Of a stretch of DNA of 64,000 nucleotides, positions 25,400 to 40,152 are shown piece after piece. The notes under the pieces are model-generated. The model was not told the DNA's origin. It ran no database searches and worked only from the letters and a program-made list of their open reading frames with translations. The DNA is from Escarpia spicata (lineage: Eukaryota > Annelida > Polychaeta > Sabellida > Siboglinidae), in contig OZ023214.1 of assembly GCA_963995525.1 (NCBI GenBank), positions 10,831,444 through 10,895,443 on the forward strand, given 5' to 3'. The translations under genes were made by a program, and so were the position numbers. Each line of letters begins with the position of its first letter. The stretch's first letter is position 1.

Positions 25400-28140
25400 T
25401 TGTAATTTCATCCATAAATAATTTCCCACATAAACCCGTTATGACTCTGCATAGGTATTGAACTCTTTCCAAGAATCTAACCTAAGCTTTTACGGCATAG
25501 GGAACTAGTGTCATTTCTCGGAATCTTGTCATGCTTTCAATCTAATCAACGCCATATTATATATGAGCATATGGCTGATTGGCTGATGTTTGTTGCCGTT
25601 GATGGTAAACACACGAGGCTTGTGGTCGTGTCGATGTCGTATCAACGTAACACCTGATGCACAATGTGACAGCGTAACGCGGGCAGACTCACTCGTGCCG
25701 TACTGATTAAGATATAATCCACTTGATGGTTGTTGGCTTCGTTTGATATGTGCCCAGTCTACGTTTGACTGCCACAGAATACGCGACCACCCATGGAAAT
25801 ATCCCGTACAAGAAACGCATGCACACACACACGCACGCACGCAAGCACGCACACCATGTTTTTCTTTCAGGATCTGTGTACATCTCGTTCTTGATCTAGT
25901 AAACACACATAAATTGACGACATCCTACATCGATTTCTTCCCTTATTCTTTCAATACCCGTGGTTTGCCAACTTTCCTACACTGATGTACCCGTGTTTCG
26001 ACGTCGCTGTGCCGCGTGCCCTTGCCAGGAGCCGGGCTGGCCCGTGTCAGCGGCCAGGCGCCAGTGCTACACGACAGGTGAAGATCGCCTCACCGCGGGC
26101 CGCCCACCCGCCGCGCCGCTCATAACGACGGGTCTCGACCGAATTAACATCGATAACGCGAGAGTCCTCACCGCTGCCAGTTACCCGGCCTAGTGGGACG
26201 AACAGGGCTCTGGAAAGGGTTTGTTTCAGGAAGCAGGTTATTTCCCAGAAATGCTAGAATGGCGTGCAGAATCCTGGAAAAGCTATAGAATGGCATACAA
26301 TAATTTACGACCAACCGACCGACCGACCGGCATGTCCCGGTGTCGCGGTTGAAACCCAGCAGCAAAGAAAACAAACGACACCCGTCTTAAGTCAATACGA
26401 CTGCTATAAAACTCATTGACAATTATCTGATTTGAACGCAGCGCCGGGTCGCGGCCAAGAGTAATGATCCGGTAACGTGTCAACTCGTTGAAATAGTTAA
26501 CTAGAATCACGAGGGGAAGAAAGGCAGTGGCAAAATAACGACTGTTAGAGCAAATACTCACACACGCCTCGCAGGCCCGCGTTACTCGCCAGTGGCTGAC
26601 TAATGCCTTTACAACGCCGTCATAAATACCCGTCCTCTGTCGCCCTGCGCCACCTCCATTTATTTTTTCGCTGTGGGCGGCCGGCTTAGATTGATGTTTT
26701 GTTCTCGTCACCCGTTCAACCTCACATCAAACCGGCGCACTATACAGATCAAAATTGTATAACTTCCATAGTTGATGGCGCAAACAAAAGTATCTGACGT
26801 CATATCATTATTTACACAATCCTATCTCGTGCCTCGATTATCCAGATATAATGATTATATTAATATCTCCGCCACTGTGGTCTAGATGTAGCCTAGACAT
26901 TATCATAATTAATTTGATTTCTGATTCGTATTTGCAGACAGTTCACATCCGTCTACTTGATGAGATATTATACAAAATAAAAGTGTCGAAAGAACAGATA
27001 TATGACTCATTCAACACGAACGTGTACTCCAAAAGTTAATCAGATTACTTCCCTTTTTTCTTTCTCATGTATATAATTTCCCAAGTTTTCAAATGGTTCT
27101 TGATTTCTATTAGCAGGAACGTTTTATCTGCCTCCGCAATAATAGCTTAATTTATAGTTTCCACCTATTCTATTTACGAACGATTCTCTGATCTTTCACG
27201 GCGGATCAAGGCCTTCCACACAACTTACTGGGTGGTCCGTTTTGAACGTGCGGACATGAAACACGTTGTGTACGTGTGTACAAGGCGGGCGAGTGGGGAT
27301 GCCGCTTGAAAAGTCATTCTTTGAGCGATATTTCATTCGGCCTAAATGTATGCTCGTTGATTACGCAGGCCGGGGCGTGAAGAGAACAGTCCCACTTCAA
27401 AGCAGCAAGGGCGGTCAATGCTGCCAACTTTCGTTTAGCGCCAAACAAACGTCACATCACACTGGCGCTAGGTACTCGTGCAAGAAATATGTTTACCCAT
27501 AAATTTTGCACGCGCAATTTGTTTGGCTTTGCTTCGAGTCGTCCTGCTGTGACGGCGCCTGTCTTGGTGTTAGTGTCGCGCCACGACGAGGTCTACCTGC
27601 GTCGTGATTCACCGCTTCGACACCGCGCCGATGTGCTGAAGAACGGCGGACAAATGTCTGCCTCGCATCCGGGAATCATCTCGTGCGAGACAGAGAGTAT
27701 TATTATCATATGTGTTAGTCAAAGTCTCTTGCATTCTTTTGGTATGTTTCATTATGTAGTAATTGTGTGTACACGTATCGAGGTCAAATTGAAAGATGCA
27801 CATATATATATATATATACTGGAATTACTTCAAAACCGAGAGATATTAGCTATGTAAAACGTACAAGTCAAATAATGTGGTTTAAATACCATACATACAA
27901 GGAATAGGTATGGACATATGAATACACGCATTAGTATCTCAATTAAGAAAGCTAAAGACTAGAGAACGAAGTAGCATTAGTAGAGGAACAATGGAGATTA
28001 TACATAAGAAAGTATCAGTTCTCACAGGGAATATCAACTAATATAAAGAATTATACGTTGATTATGTAACATTAATACTAGCAACGTGAAACAAATTTTT
28101 ACAAATTTACAAAAGGTCAGATTACACATAGACACACAAA
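25400..28140. other. intergenic, no gene recognised
   Basis: Mixed DNA with a short ACGC tract (25820-25852) and GC-richer blocks at 25960-26200, 26280-26720 and 27250-27680. Frames there (for example 26283-26711 minus, 142 codons) show no recognisable domain. Confidence 0.5.
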
Positions 28141-28141
28141 G

Positions 28142-29420
28142 TTGGACGCTCTTTGTCAACTTATCTTGCTTCTGGGATTTTGGCCTATTTCTAACTTCAG
28201 CTTTATTTCCAAAATACTAGAAAAGGTTGTAGCAAGTCGTCTAAGGTCTCACATTAGCACAAATGTCTTAGCTAACGTGCTACAATCAGCATATAGACAG
28301 TTTCATTCAACAGAGACTTCCCTCTTAAAGGTTCATAATGACATTAACTTGAAAATTAATAACGTGAAAGTGACTGCACTTACCTTACTAGATCTCTCTG
28401 CTGCGTTTGACACGTTTGATCAAAACATTCTCATTGAACGCTTATTAAAGTGGTACGGCATATCTGGCACAGCTCTAAGCTGGTTTTTCTTCATATCTAA
28501 CTGATAGATACCAAACTATAAAGATTGGGAACTGCTTTTCAGCTGCACTGTCGACTTTATTTGGTGTTGCCCAGGGTTCTGTTCTTGGGCCTTTGCTTTT
28601 TACTCTTTACACAACGCCACCAAGCTTTGTTATACAAAGACATAACTTGGATCATCATCTTTATGCTGATGATACTCAGATCTACATTTCGTTGGTTACC
28701 CCGGATACAAATCGCTCCCTTAACCAACTTAGTAATTGCCTTCAAGATATATTCCACTGGATGACTGACAGCAAGTTGAAATTAAATGCAAATAAAACTG
28801 AATTGATCATTATTGGTACTCCAATGCAGCGTAGTAAAGTTGATGGGTTTTTTCCTACGCGTATTTTGAATCAGTATATCACGCCAGCAACCTCGGTGCG
28901 GAATCTAGGAGTGATCTTTGATAGTAACTTCAATTTCCGACAACACATATTTCAAACATGTCGCTGCTGTTTTATCATATTCGTCATCTTCGCCGTATTC
29001 GCCGGTACATGTCATTTTCTGTTTTTAAAACTATTGCAACAGGGCTTGTTAGCAGCAGACTTGACTATTGCAATTCCTTCCTTTATAATATCGCTAGCAA
29101 GGATATCACAAAACTTCAGCGTGTCCAAAATTGTCTAGCAACAACACTGTACCACTTTTGAAGTCTGCATTGGCTTCCTGTAGGATATCGTATAATATGT
29201 AAGATATGTACCATTATATACCAGGCACTGTCCAGTAAGCAACCATCTTATATGCATTCACTGCTTACTCTTCCAAGAAAGTCTATCCAGCTTCGAACAT
29301 TCTAGTTATGACCTACTTTTTGTTCCTAGATGCTTTTTTTTTTGCTGCACCAACTCTTTGGAATACTGATCTTGGTTTCCAAGGATTTAGCCGCAATAGA
29401 AGTTATCTTATTATTATTAT
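28142..29420 (+). mobile_element. 5'-truncated LINE, reverse transcriptase of L2/CR1 type (pseudogenised)
   Basis: The conceptual product runs over three segments: frame 2 (28142 to about 28490), frame 3 (about 28490-28955), then frame 2 again (28958 to about 29290). The first shift falls in a T-run. RT motifs are PISNFSFISKILEKVV, LLDLSAAFDTFD (block A), [11 protein letters not shown] (usual Pro replaced by Ala), YADDTQIY at 28662-28685 (block C, catalytic Asp pair intact), [34 protein letters not shown] and KLQRVQN, then LHWLPVGYRI and AAPTLWN. No endonuclease domain remains, and a TTATTATT tail at about 29407-29422 marks the probable 3' end. Two frameshifts and a few stops make it inactive. 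Confidence 0.9.
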
Positions 29421-29424
29421 TGTC

Positions 29425-30470
29425 CAGTCTTGTGAAAGTGTGTCGATCGGATCATCAGGACATCATTACTACAATAAGGACACATGGCAAAACGCTTAAA
29501 CGAAAAAACACACAAGTCGTCAGTAAGACACAAACCTACATCAACACATTGGATATGCTTATAGGTTATTGATCAAATACTAGCTTACACATATTTGTGG
29601 AACAACAAAACAAAGCGCACCAATATTCAAATTACACGCGTTTGTTCTTAAATTCGTTTCTGCTGACCATTCTGTTGTTACCCTGTAGCGAACATAACGC
29701 CACAGTGACGTCATCTAGGCCTACCCCCCTCAATTAGTCCACTATTTCCATTACATGCGCACAAGTCAATAACTCAAAATAACTACCATACAATATTAAT
29801 TTATAGACGAATTTTCCGTTTGTGATGTTTTATTATTGTGATAAATCCCACATGTTATTGTAAAAATGTCTAAATGTACAAGTTTAAAGAACATTTTGTT
29901 GTTGCAAAATTAACTAGTTTCGTGAGAATCGATTAAACATGTATAATATTGATATTACAACAGCTTACATTGATCTTGTGAACTGTAACAGTGTTACGGG
30001 CGTCTAATTATATAGTTGCTATCAACACGTAAAGGTGCGTTAAGCTCTTTGATTATGCGTACAATATAAATTACCACGCACACTGCAGGTTCGGTGAAAT
30101 GAGAAAAGAACACAGGCTGTTGGCTTAATTAATGCTATTACAGAATACAATAAAAGTATTTTTTTGCAAGCGTTACCGTGAACATAAACCTAGTCGCCCA
30201 ATATGCATGGTGTGCACACTGTGCAGTCTTTCGTTGTTTGGTTAAAACACCGAGCAGCGGAAGCAGCTTATCGCGCCATCTGGCGAGACGCTTCCATTCT
30301 GGTCTACACACGTTGCAACCTCCATCTCGGCGCGAGACAAACATTCAGAAAGCTCGCCACATTCCAGAAAACGACAACATTCCAGATGCAACATTGCTTG
30401 CGTACGCGAGTAGGCATGCACACGTGTGTACGTGGCGGACGTGTATGTGTGCATGTGCGTATGTGTGGGA
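29425..30470. other. intergenic, no gene recognised
   Basis: AT-rich single-copy-looking DNA. Nothing recognised. Confidence 0.5.
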
Positions 30471-30471
30471 T

Positions 30472-30630
30472 TGTGTGCGTGTGCGTGTGCGTGTGCGTGA
30501 GCGTGTGCGTGTGCGTGTGCGTGTGCGTGTGCGTGTGCGTGTGCGTGTGCGTGTGCGTGTGCGTGTGCGTGTGCGCGCGCGTGCGTGCGTGCGTGCGTGC
30601 GTGTGTGTGTGTGTGTGTGTGTGTGGGTGT
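30472..30630. repeat. (GTGTGC)n then (GT)n microsatellite
   Basis: Hexamer gtgtgc for about 100 bp, then gcgt and pure GT. Confidence 0.95.
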
Positions 30631-30906
30631 GTAAAACGTTTACATTGTGAAGTCAGTTTACGTAGCTAACGTGCCAGCTCTTCGATGAACAATGGTACTA
30701 CGTTCATACAATTAATTACTGCAGCACAAACACAGCCGAATGTACGAGGGTTACTTATACAACAAAAACAATTGAACTTCGTCAAAGGGTTTTGATGTTC
30801 TGATTGATAGACTCTATACTTTATGCGTGAATAGATGGAAACTGACGCTAAAAATACAAGTAATGTTTATTCGTGCTGTTCACGGATTAACGGATTATCT
30901 ATTCCG

Positions 30907-31257
<351 letters not shown>

Positions 31258-31290
31258 GAGAGAGAGAGATATATATATATATATATATAT

Positions 31291-31394
31291 AGAAAAAGGA
31301 GTAATTTGGAGTAGTTTGAATACAGGCATATACATAACATATATATGTTATGTATATGCCTGTATTCAAACCACTCCAAATTACTCCTTTTTCT
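31291..31394. repeat. 104-bp near-perfect palindrome (hairpin)
   Basis: The 50-nt arms 31291-31340 and 31345-31394 are reverse complements with one mismatch, separated by atat. It sits at the end of the CT/TA/GA/TA tract. As RNA it would be a long hairpin. Confidence 0.95.
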
Positions 31395-31739
31395 TTCGGA
31401 ACGAAGTACTCGAAGAAGTTAAGCGTGACCAGCTCTGGCGTAACGCTTGGTTGATTTTCCCATGAAGACGTGGGGACTGCATTCCATTTGTTGGCATCCC
31501 CGTGCTACATGTGTTTGTGCGCATGCATCACCTACATTTAGTTTTATCGCCAAACTTCACACAACCTTATTGATAAAGAACGTGTCAACGGGAGTGTACA
31601 AAACGGTGTATATCACAAATGATACAAAAACTGTTATTCGAATCCACAATTGTGTATCTCTACAGCGATGCACAGCGGCACATAAACTGACAATGGTAAA
31701 TTGAAGGGAAAGGTAAAACACAAGTAATGCCAAAGGAAA

Positions 31740-32085
31740 TACACGCACCCGCACGCACTCACACACGCACCCGCACGCACTCACACACGCACCCGCACGC
31801 ACTCACACACGCACTCGCATGCACTCACACACGCACTCGCATGCATTCGCATACACAAAGACGCACACTCGTACGCTTGCACGCAGGAACGCGCGCGCAC
31901 ATACGCCACACACATACACACACGTACACACGTACACACACACATACACACACACACACGCACACGCACACGCACACGCACACGCACACGCACACGCACA
32001 CGCACACGCACACGCACACGCACACGCACACGCACACACACATACACACAAACAAACACACATACACACAAACAAACACACAAGT
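31740..32085. repeat. GCACGCACTCACACAC and CACACG tandem repeats
   Basis: Units of about 16-18 bp at 31740-31860, ACAC-rich spacer, then the CACACG hexamer at about 31957-32036 and CACA/AAACA units to 32085. Confidence 0.92.
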
Positions 32086-32379
32086 ACATCAGCCTAGCGT
32101 TTCTCCTAAAAATCGATATATTTGAGGCTGCCTAATCCCTCAGTGGTGACGCCAGGCGCCAGTAGACCTCACCGGTGCCCCGACAGCCCGCCGGTTCCCC
32201 GACTGCTCGCGCCGCACATCCGCACGTATCTTCGTCTTATCGTCGAACACGGGGAAGAACCAGATTATGACACTTGTCGGACGCTGGGCTGTGTCCGCAG
32301 AGGCGTAAACACGGAGAAGGCTGGAGCCAGCGACGTTCACACCCTCCCTTGATACACTGTGGCTGTCAGCGGGCAGTGA

Positions 32380-32811
32380 CGGGGTGGGGTGGACAATTGG
32401 TGTAACACATGGTCTATCAGGGGGTGGAGCGTACAACTGGTGTAACACAGGGTCTATCAGGAGGTAGAAAGGACAATTGGTGTAACACAGGGTCTATCAG
32501 GGGGTAGAAAGGACAATTGGTGTAACACATGGTCTATCAGGGGGTGGAGCGGACAACTGGTGTAACACAGGGTCTATTAGGGTGTAGAACGGAGACTTGG
32601 TGTAACACATGGTCTACTAGGAGGTGGAGCGGACAATTGGTGTAACACATGGTCTACCAGGAGGTGGAGCGGACAATTGGTGTAACACATGGTCTACCAG
32701 GAGGTGGAGCGGACAATTGGTGTAACACATGGTCTACCAGGAGGTGGAGCGGACAATTGGTGTAACACATGGTCTACCAGGAGGTGGAGCGGACAATTGG
32801 TGTAACACAGG
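32380..32811. repeat. 40-bp minisatellite, about 11 copies
   Basis: The unit contains ggacaattggtgtaacacat followed by ggtctaycaggaggtggagc. The five copies at the distal end are nearly identical, while the first ones vary. Confidence 0.95.
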
Positions 32812-33036
32812 GATGGGACGAATCATTGGTATAACACTTGATCTATCTGAATGATGGGACGGATCATTGGTATAACACTTGATCTATCTGAATGATGGGA
32901 CGGATCATTGGTATAACACTTGATCTATCTGAATGATGGGACGGATCATTGGTATAACACTTGATCTATCTGAATGATGGGACGAATCATTGGTATAACA
33001 CTTGATCTATCTGAATGATGGGACGGATCATTGGTA
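32812..33036. repeat. 41-bp minisatellite, about 5.5 copies
   Basis: The unit contains gatgggacggatcattggta then taacacttgatctatctgaa. Starts are at 32812, 32853 and every 41 bp after that. It abuts the 40-bp array and shares the core attggtrtaacac. Confidence 0.95.
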
Positions 33037-33039
33037 TAC

Positions 33040-34898
33040 TGGGTCAGCCTGGTTGGCGAGTCGGATCACTGGTACATACTTGATCGGTTTTATTTTAATT
33101 ATGGTATTTGTGAACTTTAAAGCATCCATCGGTGGATAAATAATGGAGTAGTCTCCATAATTATGAACAGTGTGCGTGTGCTCGCATGAATGCGTTTGCG
33201 CGTCCGCATCCGCGTCCGAGTCCGCGTCCATGACGAAGCATCGACTACGAAACGCGAGTGAATCATGCGGTCACAGACACTTGGTCTGGTCTCTCGGATG
33301 ACGTGGTGTCCGCCTGCCTCGCCGTGCGGTGACAAATCCTTTACCTTTATCAGCATCACTCCGCTGGTCTATACTTCATCACGTCGCCGGCAAACTGCCT
33401 CGACCACATCTCTCAGTCGCCCGTCCATCGCTTCGTGGCAGCCAACTTTTCACGAAGTCGTTAAAACGTCGCGTTTAATGTTTCTCCCAGGCCGGGCGCG
33501 ATGAACGACGGGGCTGCGGCTTCCCACGAACAGCGGGGAGCTATTCTCGGTCACTTCAACTCGCCACAGCAAGAAGGTCGACAACTATTGTTGTTGTTTG
33601 GCGTATGAAGTTATAAACTTGCGCCCTGCTTTAGAATGTACTCATCTCTTGCTTTAGTGATTACTTGTTTCATCTGTTAGTGCATGTCCTCAAGGGGACC
33701 ATTCCACTTACTCTATGAGCTCATACGCCAGATTTTGTTCCTTGTAATCGATGTCTTTCATTAACAGTGAGTGATCTTGTATATTGAAAACTGCCAACAT
33801 GCACTATGACGCACCACCTGGACACTCTAGTCTGTTTGTCACGGAAATGGTTTCCTCGGTAATACGGCTGTGGCTTTTTACATTTGGAAAACCTCCTTAA
33901 ATTAAACAACATAATCTGCTTAATGATGCATTTCCTTGTGAGTTCATTGTCTTGGTAAACCGGTCCCCACGTTCACTAACAAATGCATGCCAACGCAGTC
34001 GTGAACTGATCCAATTCCAAATGTCATTTTCCAAGATCGCATTAAAATGCAAAAGCAAATATTGTGGGGTCGCATTCAAATCTAACTGCAACTGTCATTT
34101 ACAAATGCATTTGTTTTTGTAATTAATTAAAAATGTATTAGTGTTATATAGTACGCTTACTAAGCAACAATATCAAACTGTATACCACGTGTTGCCAACA
34201 CACAACAATAATGATTCAAACACGTCTGCACTTAAAATTCATTTGGTTTGGCATTTTGAAAAACCAAATGTTTGGGGATCGATCGCTTTGAAATGAAAAT
34301 GTCTTGGGTACATGTTCATCAAATGCATTGTGCATTATCAAAGCTGCACTTGAAAGCAAAAGACACTTAAATGCTCAAGATTCAGTGCACATTCAAATGC
34401 AATTGTGTTTGTAAAGCTATGTTCCATAAAAGCCATCCGGGGCTAACGTAAGAGTTTGCATGTGATGTATAATTGCACCACGACGAGGTTATCGTCGTTC
34501 AGCGTAACGACTAAACGCCAACCTGTTATCTGCACGTGTTTTCGAGGAAGCTTAACGCGAAACATCATAACGAAGACCACTCGTCTACGAGCGAGGTATG
34601 ATCGGGTCATTTCCATGGATAATTCATAGAGAGATTTGCACTGTCTATAAAACACGGCGCGCTGTAAGCGATATCGGGACGAACGAGCGAATAAGCGATG
34701 TGAATAATTCGGCGCGACTCTACTTATTATTCATCGATATTCTCGTGTTCATATTGCGTCAAATTGCTTCACCAGGCGCAAAGATTGCGCCACCGATAGA
34801 CTGGCGGATCAATATTATCGGCGACACTAAACGTCGTTTTGTCGTCTTTCTCGTGTCATTGTATTGTCGAGTGCCCACGTGGGGCCGCGTATAGTGCA
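33040..34898. other. intergenic, CpG-rich patches, no gene recognised
   Basis: 33170-33235 carries a short CGCGTC-type hexamer stretch. 33240-33560 and 34560-34895 are CpG-rich and repeat-poor, and the second could be a regulatory element. No conserved protein is seen. Confidence 0.4.
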
Positions 34899-34899
34899 A

Positions 34900-35650
<751 letters not shown>

Positions 35651-35659
35651 AATTATGTA

Positions 35660-38600
35660 TGTATGTGCTTATTAAGGTATAATTAATAGGTAGCCCATGA
35701 CGACAATGTCGGGGTCGAAACTGTAGACAAAGTTATATACATTTGTCTTTGTTACCAGCAGTGTAAACACGATCGTGGTTGAAAGTCGACACTGCGGTCT
35801 TTCTGTGACAATGTCTAAACGCGTTGACTCATTCTCTCTGTGTTCAGACTTCCTTACGTTTGCCTTTGACATTGAAATTGAAACCATAATGAAGCGAAGG
35901 GTTGCAACATTATTTTGTTACCGAAACACTACGCTCGACCGCACTATGATGCCAGAACCATGAACTTTGCAACTAATTACTTTTCGTCGCCTGTATAATT
36001 TATACTTATTTAATGGCACATAACTCCATACCCATAAAATACAACTGCAATTTATGTAATAAATTTTGTAGCTAAATTATGATCAGGGCCCATACGATAC
36101 GTACATTTCGTTTACACACCTGAAGAACTAACGAACTGAAGAACGGTTTGTCCGCGTCTCCAATTATCATATTATTCCAGATTATAATTTTTAATTATCA
36201 TATTTGACTGAGTTTTGACCGTAATACGACTAGTAGTTTGGGATATCCAAATGCATTTATTTGATAGCATAATGGCCGAGTCACACACACAGACGCACGC
36301 ACGCACGCACGCATATATTGGGACATCGTGTTTTTTTAAATAAAAATTACATGTGCTGGCTGTTAACGTTTAAAACACGTTTTGTATTAAACTGTGTTTT
36401 AAAATAGTGCAGTTTTCTGTGCTTTGCCGCAGCGCGCGTCGATCACCAATTTATCAGAAAGCGAAGTCGCAAGTCGCAGAAGCCACCAGCCACGGCAGGG
36501 GGCAGAATCGTTGACCCCCGCGGGACCCCCCTATTGGTGGGTGGCGGGTTAGTCGCATAACGCGATGACAGATTGAAAGCTAACGGAGACGGTCGCCTTG
36601 TCGGAGTCGCCATAATTAAGACAAAACGTTTAAATGGTCAATTCTCTTATCGGGCCATGGACGCTGGACATCGTCGGCGGCGGTGAAACCTGAGAGGAGA
36701 AAAAAGCATTCCCTCCAGATAGTGTCGTTAGCGGGTCATTAGGAGCGCGCGGTGACGTTCGTTTTCGAAATGAGATTTTCAACGAGTGCGACGCTACGAG
36801 GGGTTGACAGTGTCCATGTGCGGGGCGCGTCTTTGAAGACAACGACAGCCGTCGCAAGATTAATGTGCGACCGTTACATCGAGGAGTCGCCGTCGCCATG
36901 TTGGTAGATTCGTAGAACAACGGCTAATAATGACGTGGCCATGTCGAACGATTATTTATTTCGCCGCGTTTCAGCTGTCGCTGTTCTTTGTCGTTTTGTA
37001 TATATTTTATGTCGCTGATAGGCAAATCCGTACATCCATAAAGCCAACCATCTTGAATTGATTCGAACAAGCCGCGGACGACGCCCAACGGTAGCGTGAA
37101 GGACTCGCGCGGAAAACTCGTTGCTCTTTTCACGTGAGCGTCACTGCGTAGTGGGCACCGACTGCGGGCCCAGGGGACTAAACAATGGAGGTGCAGCGGC
37201 GATAGAGGTTTCGCCACAGGACTAAGTCGGCATAATGTAATCGCCCCGACACAGTATAAATTAAGCGGCGGTCGCGGGAAGCGAGCGTTTTCATTGTCGG
37301 TGCAGTCGACTGTGTGATTTGATAGGGGCAACTAGACACATATGTCTCGCCTGGGACCTCCGGCTGCGCCGGGCAGGCTACGGCAGTCCGTGGACGTGCC
37401 CGCAGGGATGAGTCCGTTGCCCAACAAACAACTGTTACGCCCGGTTGTTTGCGTGTGAATTGTGGATGGCTATAACTCGGGTGATTAGATCATGGACGCT
37501 TTTAGAGACTGCATTCGCTGCTTCTGTTGTTAACGGAACAACCTTATTTGTTGTTCGTGTACATATATTCGATAGAATCAAGTTCACGTCTGACATTACT
37601 TTGAACATTGTGAATGTGGATGTACACTCAATAAACAGAATAACATATATATATTTATATGGGTATGATGAAACAAAAGGCTCCTATGTAACCGGCATGG
37701 TTAATTAAAACGTTTATTTGTCCCAACACAATACGAAACTATACTCTAATGAGGACATAATCTTATACCTATGGTTTGTACTTTCGTATTTTCTAGTTAA
37801 TTTATTTATTTATTTAATGAAATCAAATATTTTGAAACAATAAGTCATTTCATCGATAAAATTCAAGGTCTCAGAGCACCTTGTGATCTTGTTCAAATGT
37901 TCCCATTTAAAGTGGCCATACAAAGTTTTGTTGCGTTTGTTTGAATAAGAGTGTGTTAAAGTAAACTGTATATTCACCACCACAAAGCTCCATTGAACAT
38001 GTCCCTGTGCTACGTACAGTGCGTGCGTATGCTAAACTCTCTAGTCCGCCACATGCATGCATCAATGGCCAAACTCGTCCCAGTAGCGACTTCTATTTTC
38101 CCAACTTGCGTATGCCTGACAACAGTAATTGTTTCCGCTATTGATGACGTCAGCCATAACTAGCTATGGTGTCTTATAATACAACATTATAATGATCCTA
38201 CTCTGCCCACGGACATAAATAAAGCCGGTGTAACAAAACTTATACCGAGATAGAGTGTATGCTTTTCGCATGGCACGGGAATAGACTCTCCCATAAGTAA
38301 GTTGAGAGACGGTCTAATGTACATTGTATTTTCGCTCTAAATGTCTTTCTATCGGGACTTACCAATAACATAGTTACATTTGAAACTAAACACACAAATA
38401 CATAAACATTCATAATGTTGGATTGTGATTTACACGGCATATATTTACACAACTAGTCGGCACAATCCCTTTATAATAGGTGCTTCGAGGTAGAGCATAA
38501 TAAGAATAAGTGTACTTGTAGGAACACTATAATACATAGAATAGGACAAAAGGTAGCATAGACATGGTGGCGACTGGCATGGCGATGTTGTTTTCCCAGA

Positions 38601-39650
38601 AACGAATCTATACAATATTTTATATTATAACAAAACACAGCAAGCACGGTTATATACGGCAATAATTTAATTCACTTTACAGTAGCGCATCACATTTACA
38701 AATTTAAATACGTATCATAAATGTACAGTAATTACAGGCTAACATGTGAAAAAACGTCTCATTGTCTATTCAAATATGTACACCTTTTTCTTCTCAACTG
38801 TCGCTGTTCACAGCAATAGTCTGATTGTCTTGACAATCAGTGCGTGTGTTCCCACGACCCTGGCCCGAGACAATACTGTTACACGTGCGTCGTCAAAACA
38901 CACTCGGAGACAATAAGAAACAGCAGGGCATGGCAGAGGTAAGTGTCAATGGTTTTTGTGGTAGCGACATCAGTGTTATAAAGGACGTCGTGTAGAGAAA
39001 TGCAGTCTATACAAACATTGTCACGGCCAGTGTGTTCCATTCTGACATTTGTTTCTACCAGAAGCGTCTCAGAGAACTCGAGTAAGCGCCATGTTAAGTA
39101 GCCAACTTAAGTAGTCGAAACTATTACACTGTTGGCATTTATGTGAAAGCATCGTGTTAAATAGTGGAACTGTAACACTGTTGGGATTTGCTTGAAAACT
39201 TGGCTGCGTATCCGCATTTTCGGCGTTTCCTGCGAGACACAAATTATGGTGAATATATAATGACCTGAGTACGTAGGTGAAATTGTTACACACGTTTTGT
39301 TTAGATTCACATTATGCTGTAGCATAGTTCATATGACACAACACACACGAGAAACTCTTTCTATTATGTCGTAATTTCTTGGTGTGAACTCGACTTCCTG
39401 GTAGACGGTCTGACATAACCACGCCCTGTGTGAACGAGATAACTCCGGAAGCAGACGTTTCTATGCCACTGTTCCGTCTATTCACACGAGCGTCGACCGG
39501 CCTTGCGCCCACACAACTACGGATGTTCGTTCACACGCGTGTTGCGTTCACGTATCGGTCAATTGTGTGGCGATATTCATCGCACAAACACATGGACAGT
39601 ATGCGCACAAACATCCGGCGTTTTCCTTAATCTGGTCTTGCCCGTGGCGA
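35660..39650. other. intergenic downstream of Tbx20, no gene recognised
   Basis: AT-rich except for a CpG-rich, repeat-free block at 36420-37330. That block has overlapping frames on both strands (for example 36924-37331 minus, 135 codons) but no domain I recognise, and is a candidate regulatory element. A short ACGC tract lies at 36289-36312. The rest is unremarkable. Confidence 0.45.
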
Positions 39651-39656
39651 ACTTTT

Positions 39657-39662
39657 TTTATT
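39657..39662 (-). terminator. Tbx20: candidate Tbx20 polyadenylation signal (AATAAA)
   Basis: TTTATT on the plus strand reads AATAAA on the minus strand, about 490 bp past the stop codon. It is the first exact hexamer I noticed downstream. The sequence beyond it is not clearly GT-rich, so this is only a candidate 3' end. Confidence 0.3.
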
Positions 39663-40152
39663 CGTTACCGGGGTGACATCATCTGATGCGACACGGGTGG
39701 AGTGGAATCGTGTTTTGCATAACACATAAATACACGTAGAAAGTTGTGACAAATTATCGCAAGATGTTCAACGAGAAACTGAAGAAACTTCAAACGTACG
39801 TTGGTCTTAACAAATGGGTAACTTAACGATTATTTGGTGTCTGGTTTAGTGCGCTATACGTTCGTCATTGTGCGTAGGTGCGACCGGACTCGAGATGCTA
39901 TCACGGTAAACACATTACAACGATTTGTGTGACAGCCGTGGGAACACGGAGCTATGACTAGAGGATTGACGACGACCAATGTCGCGCCCGGAGCGAAATC
40001 TCAACGAGCGGGACTTTCAACGTCCACATGCCTGCTGCGATACATCTGCCGCCAATGCTTGCGCTGTTAACAGATCATCACTTATAATTGCCTAGGAGCT
40101 ACGGGACGGCTGATATATCTGTTTACTCCACTGTCCTGGCGATGACCACGCG

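Noticed and set aside
27975..28035. Weak similarity to 59890-59950 around ggaacaatgga
   Set aside because: Too short and interrupted to call a repeat family by eye. A pairwise alignment would be needed.
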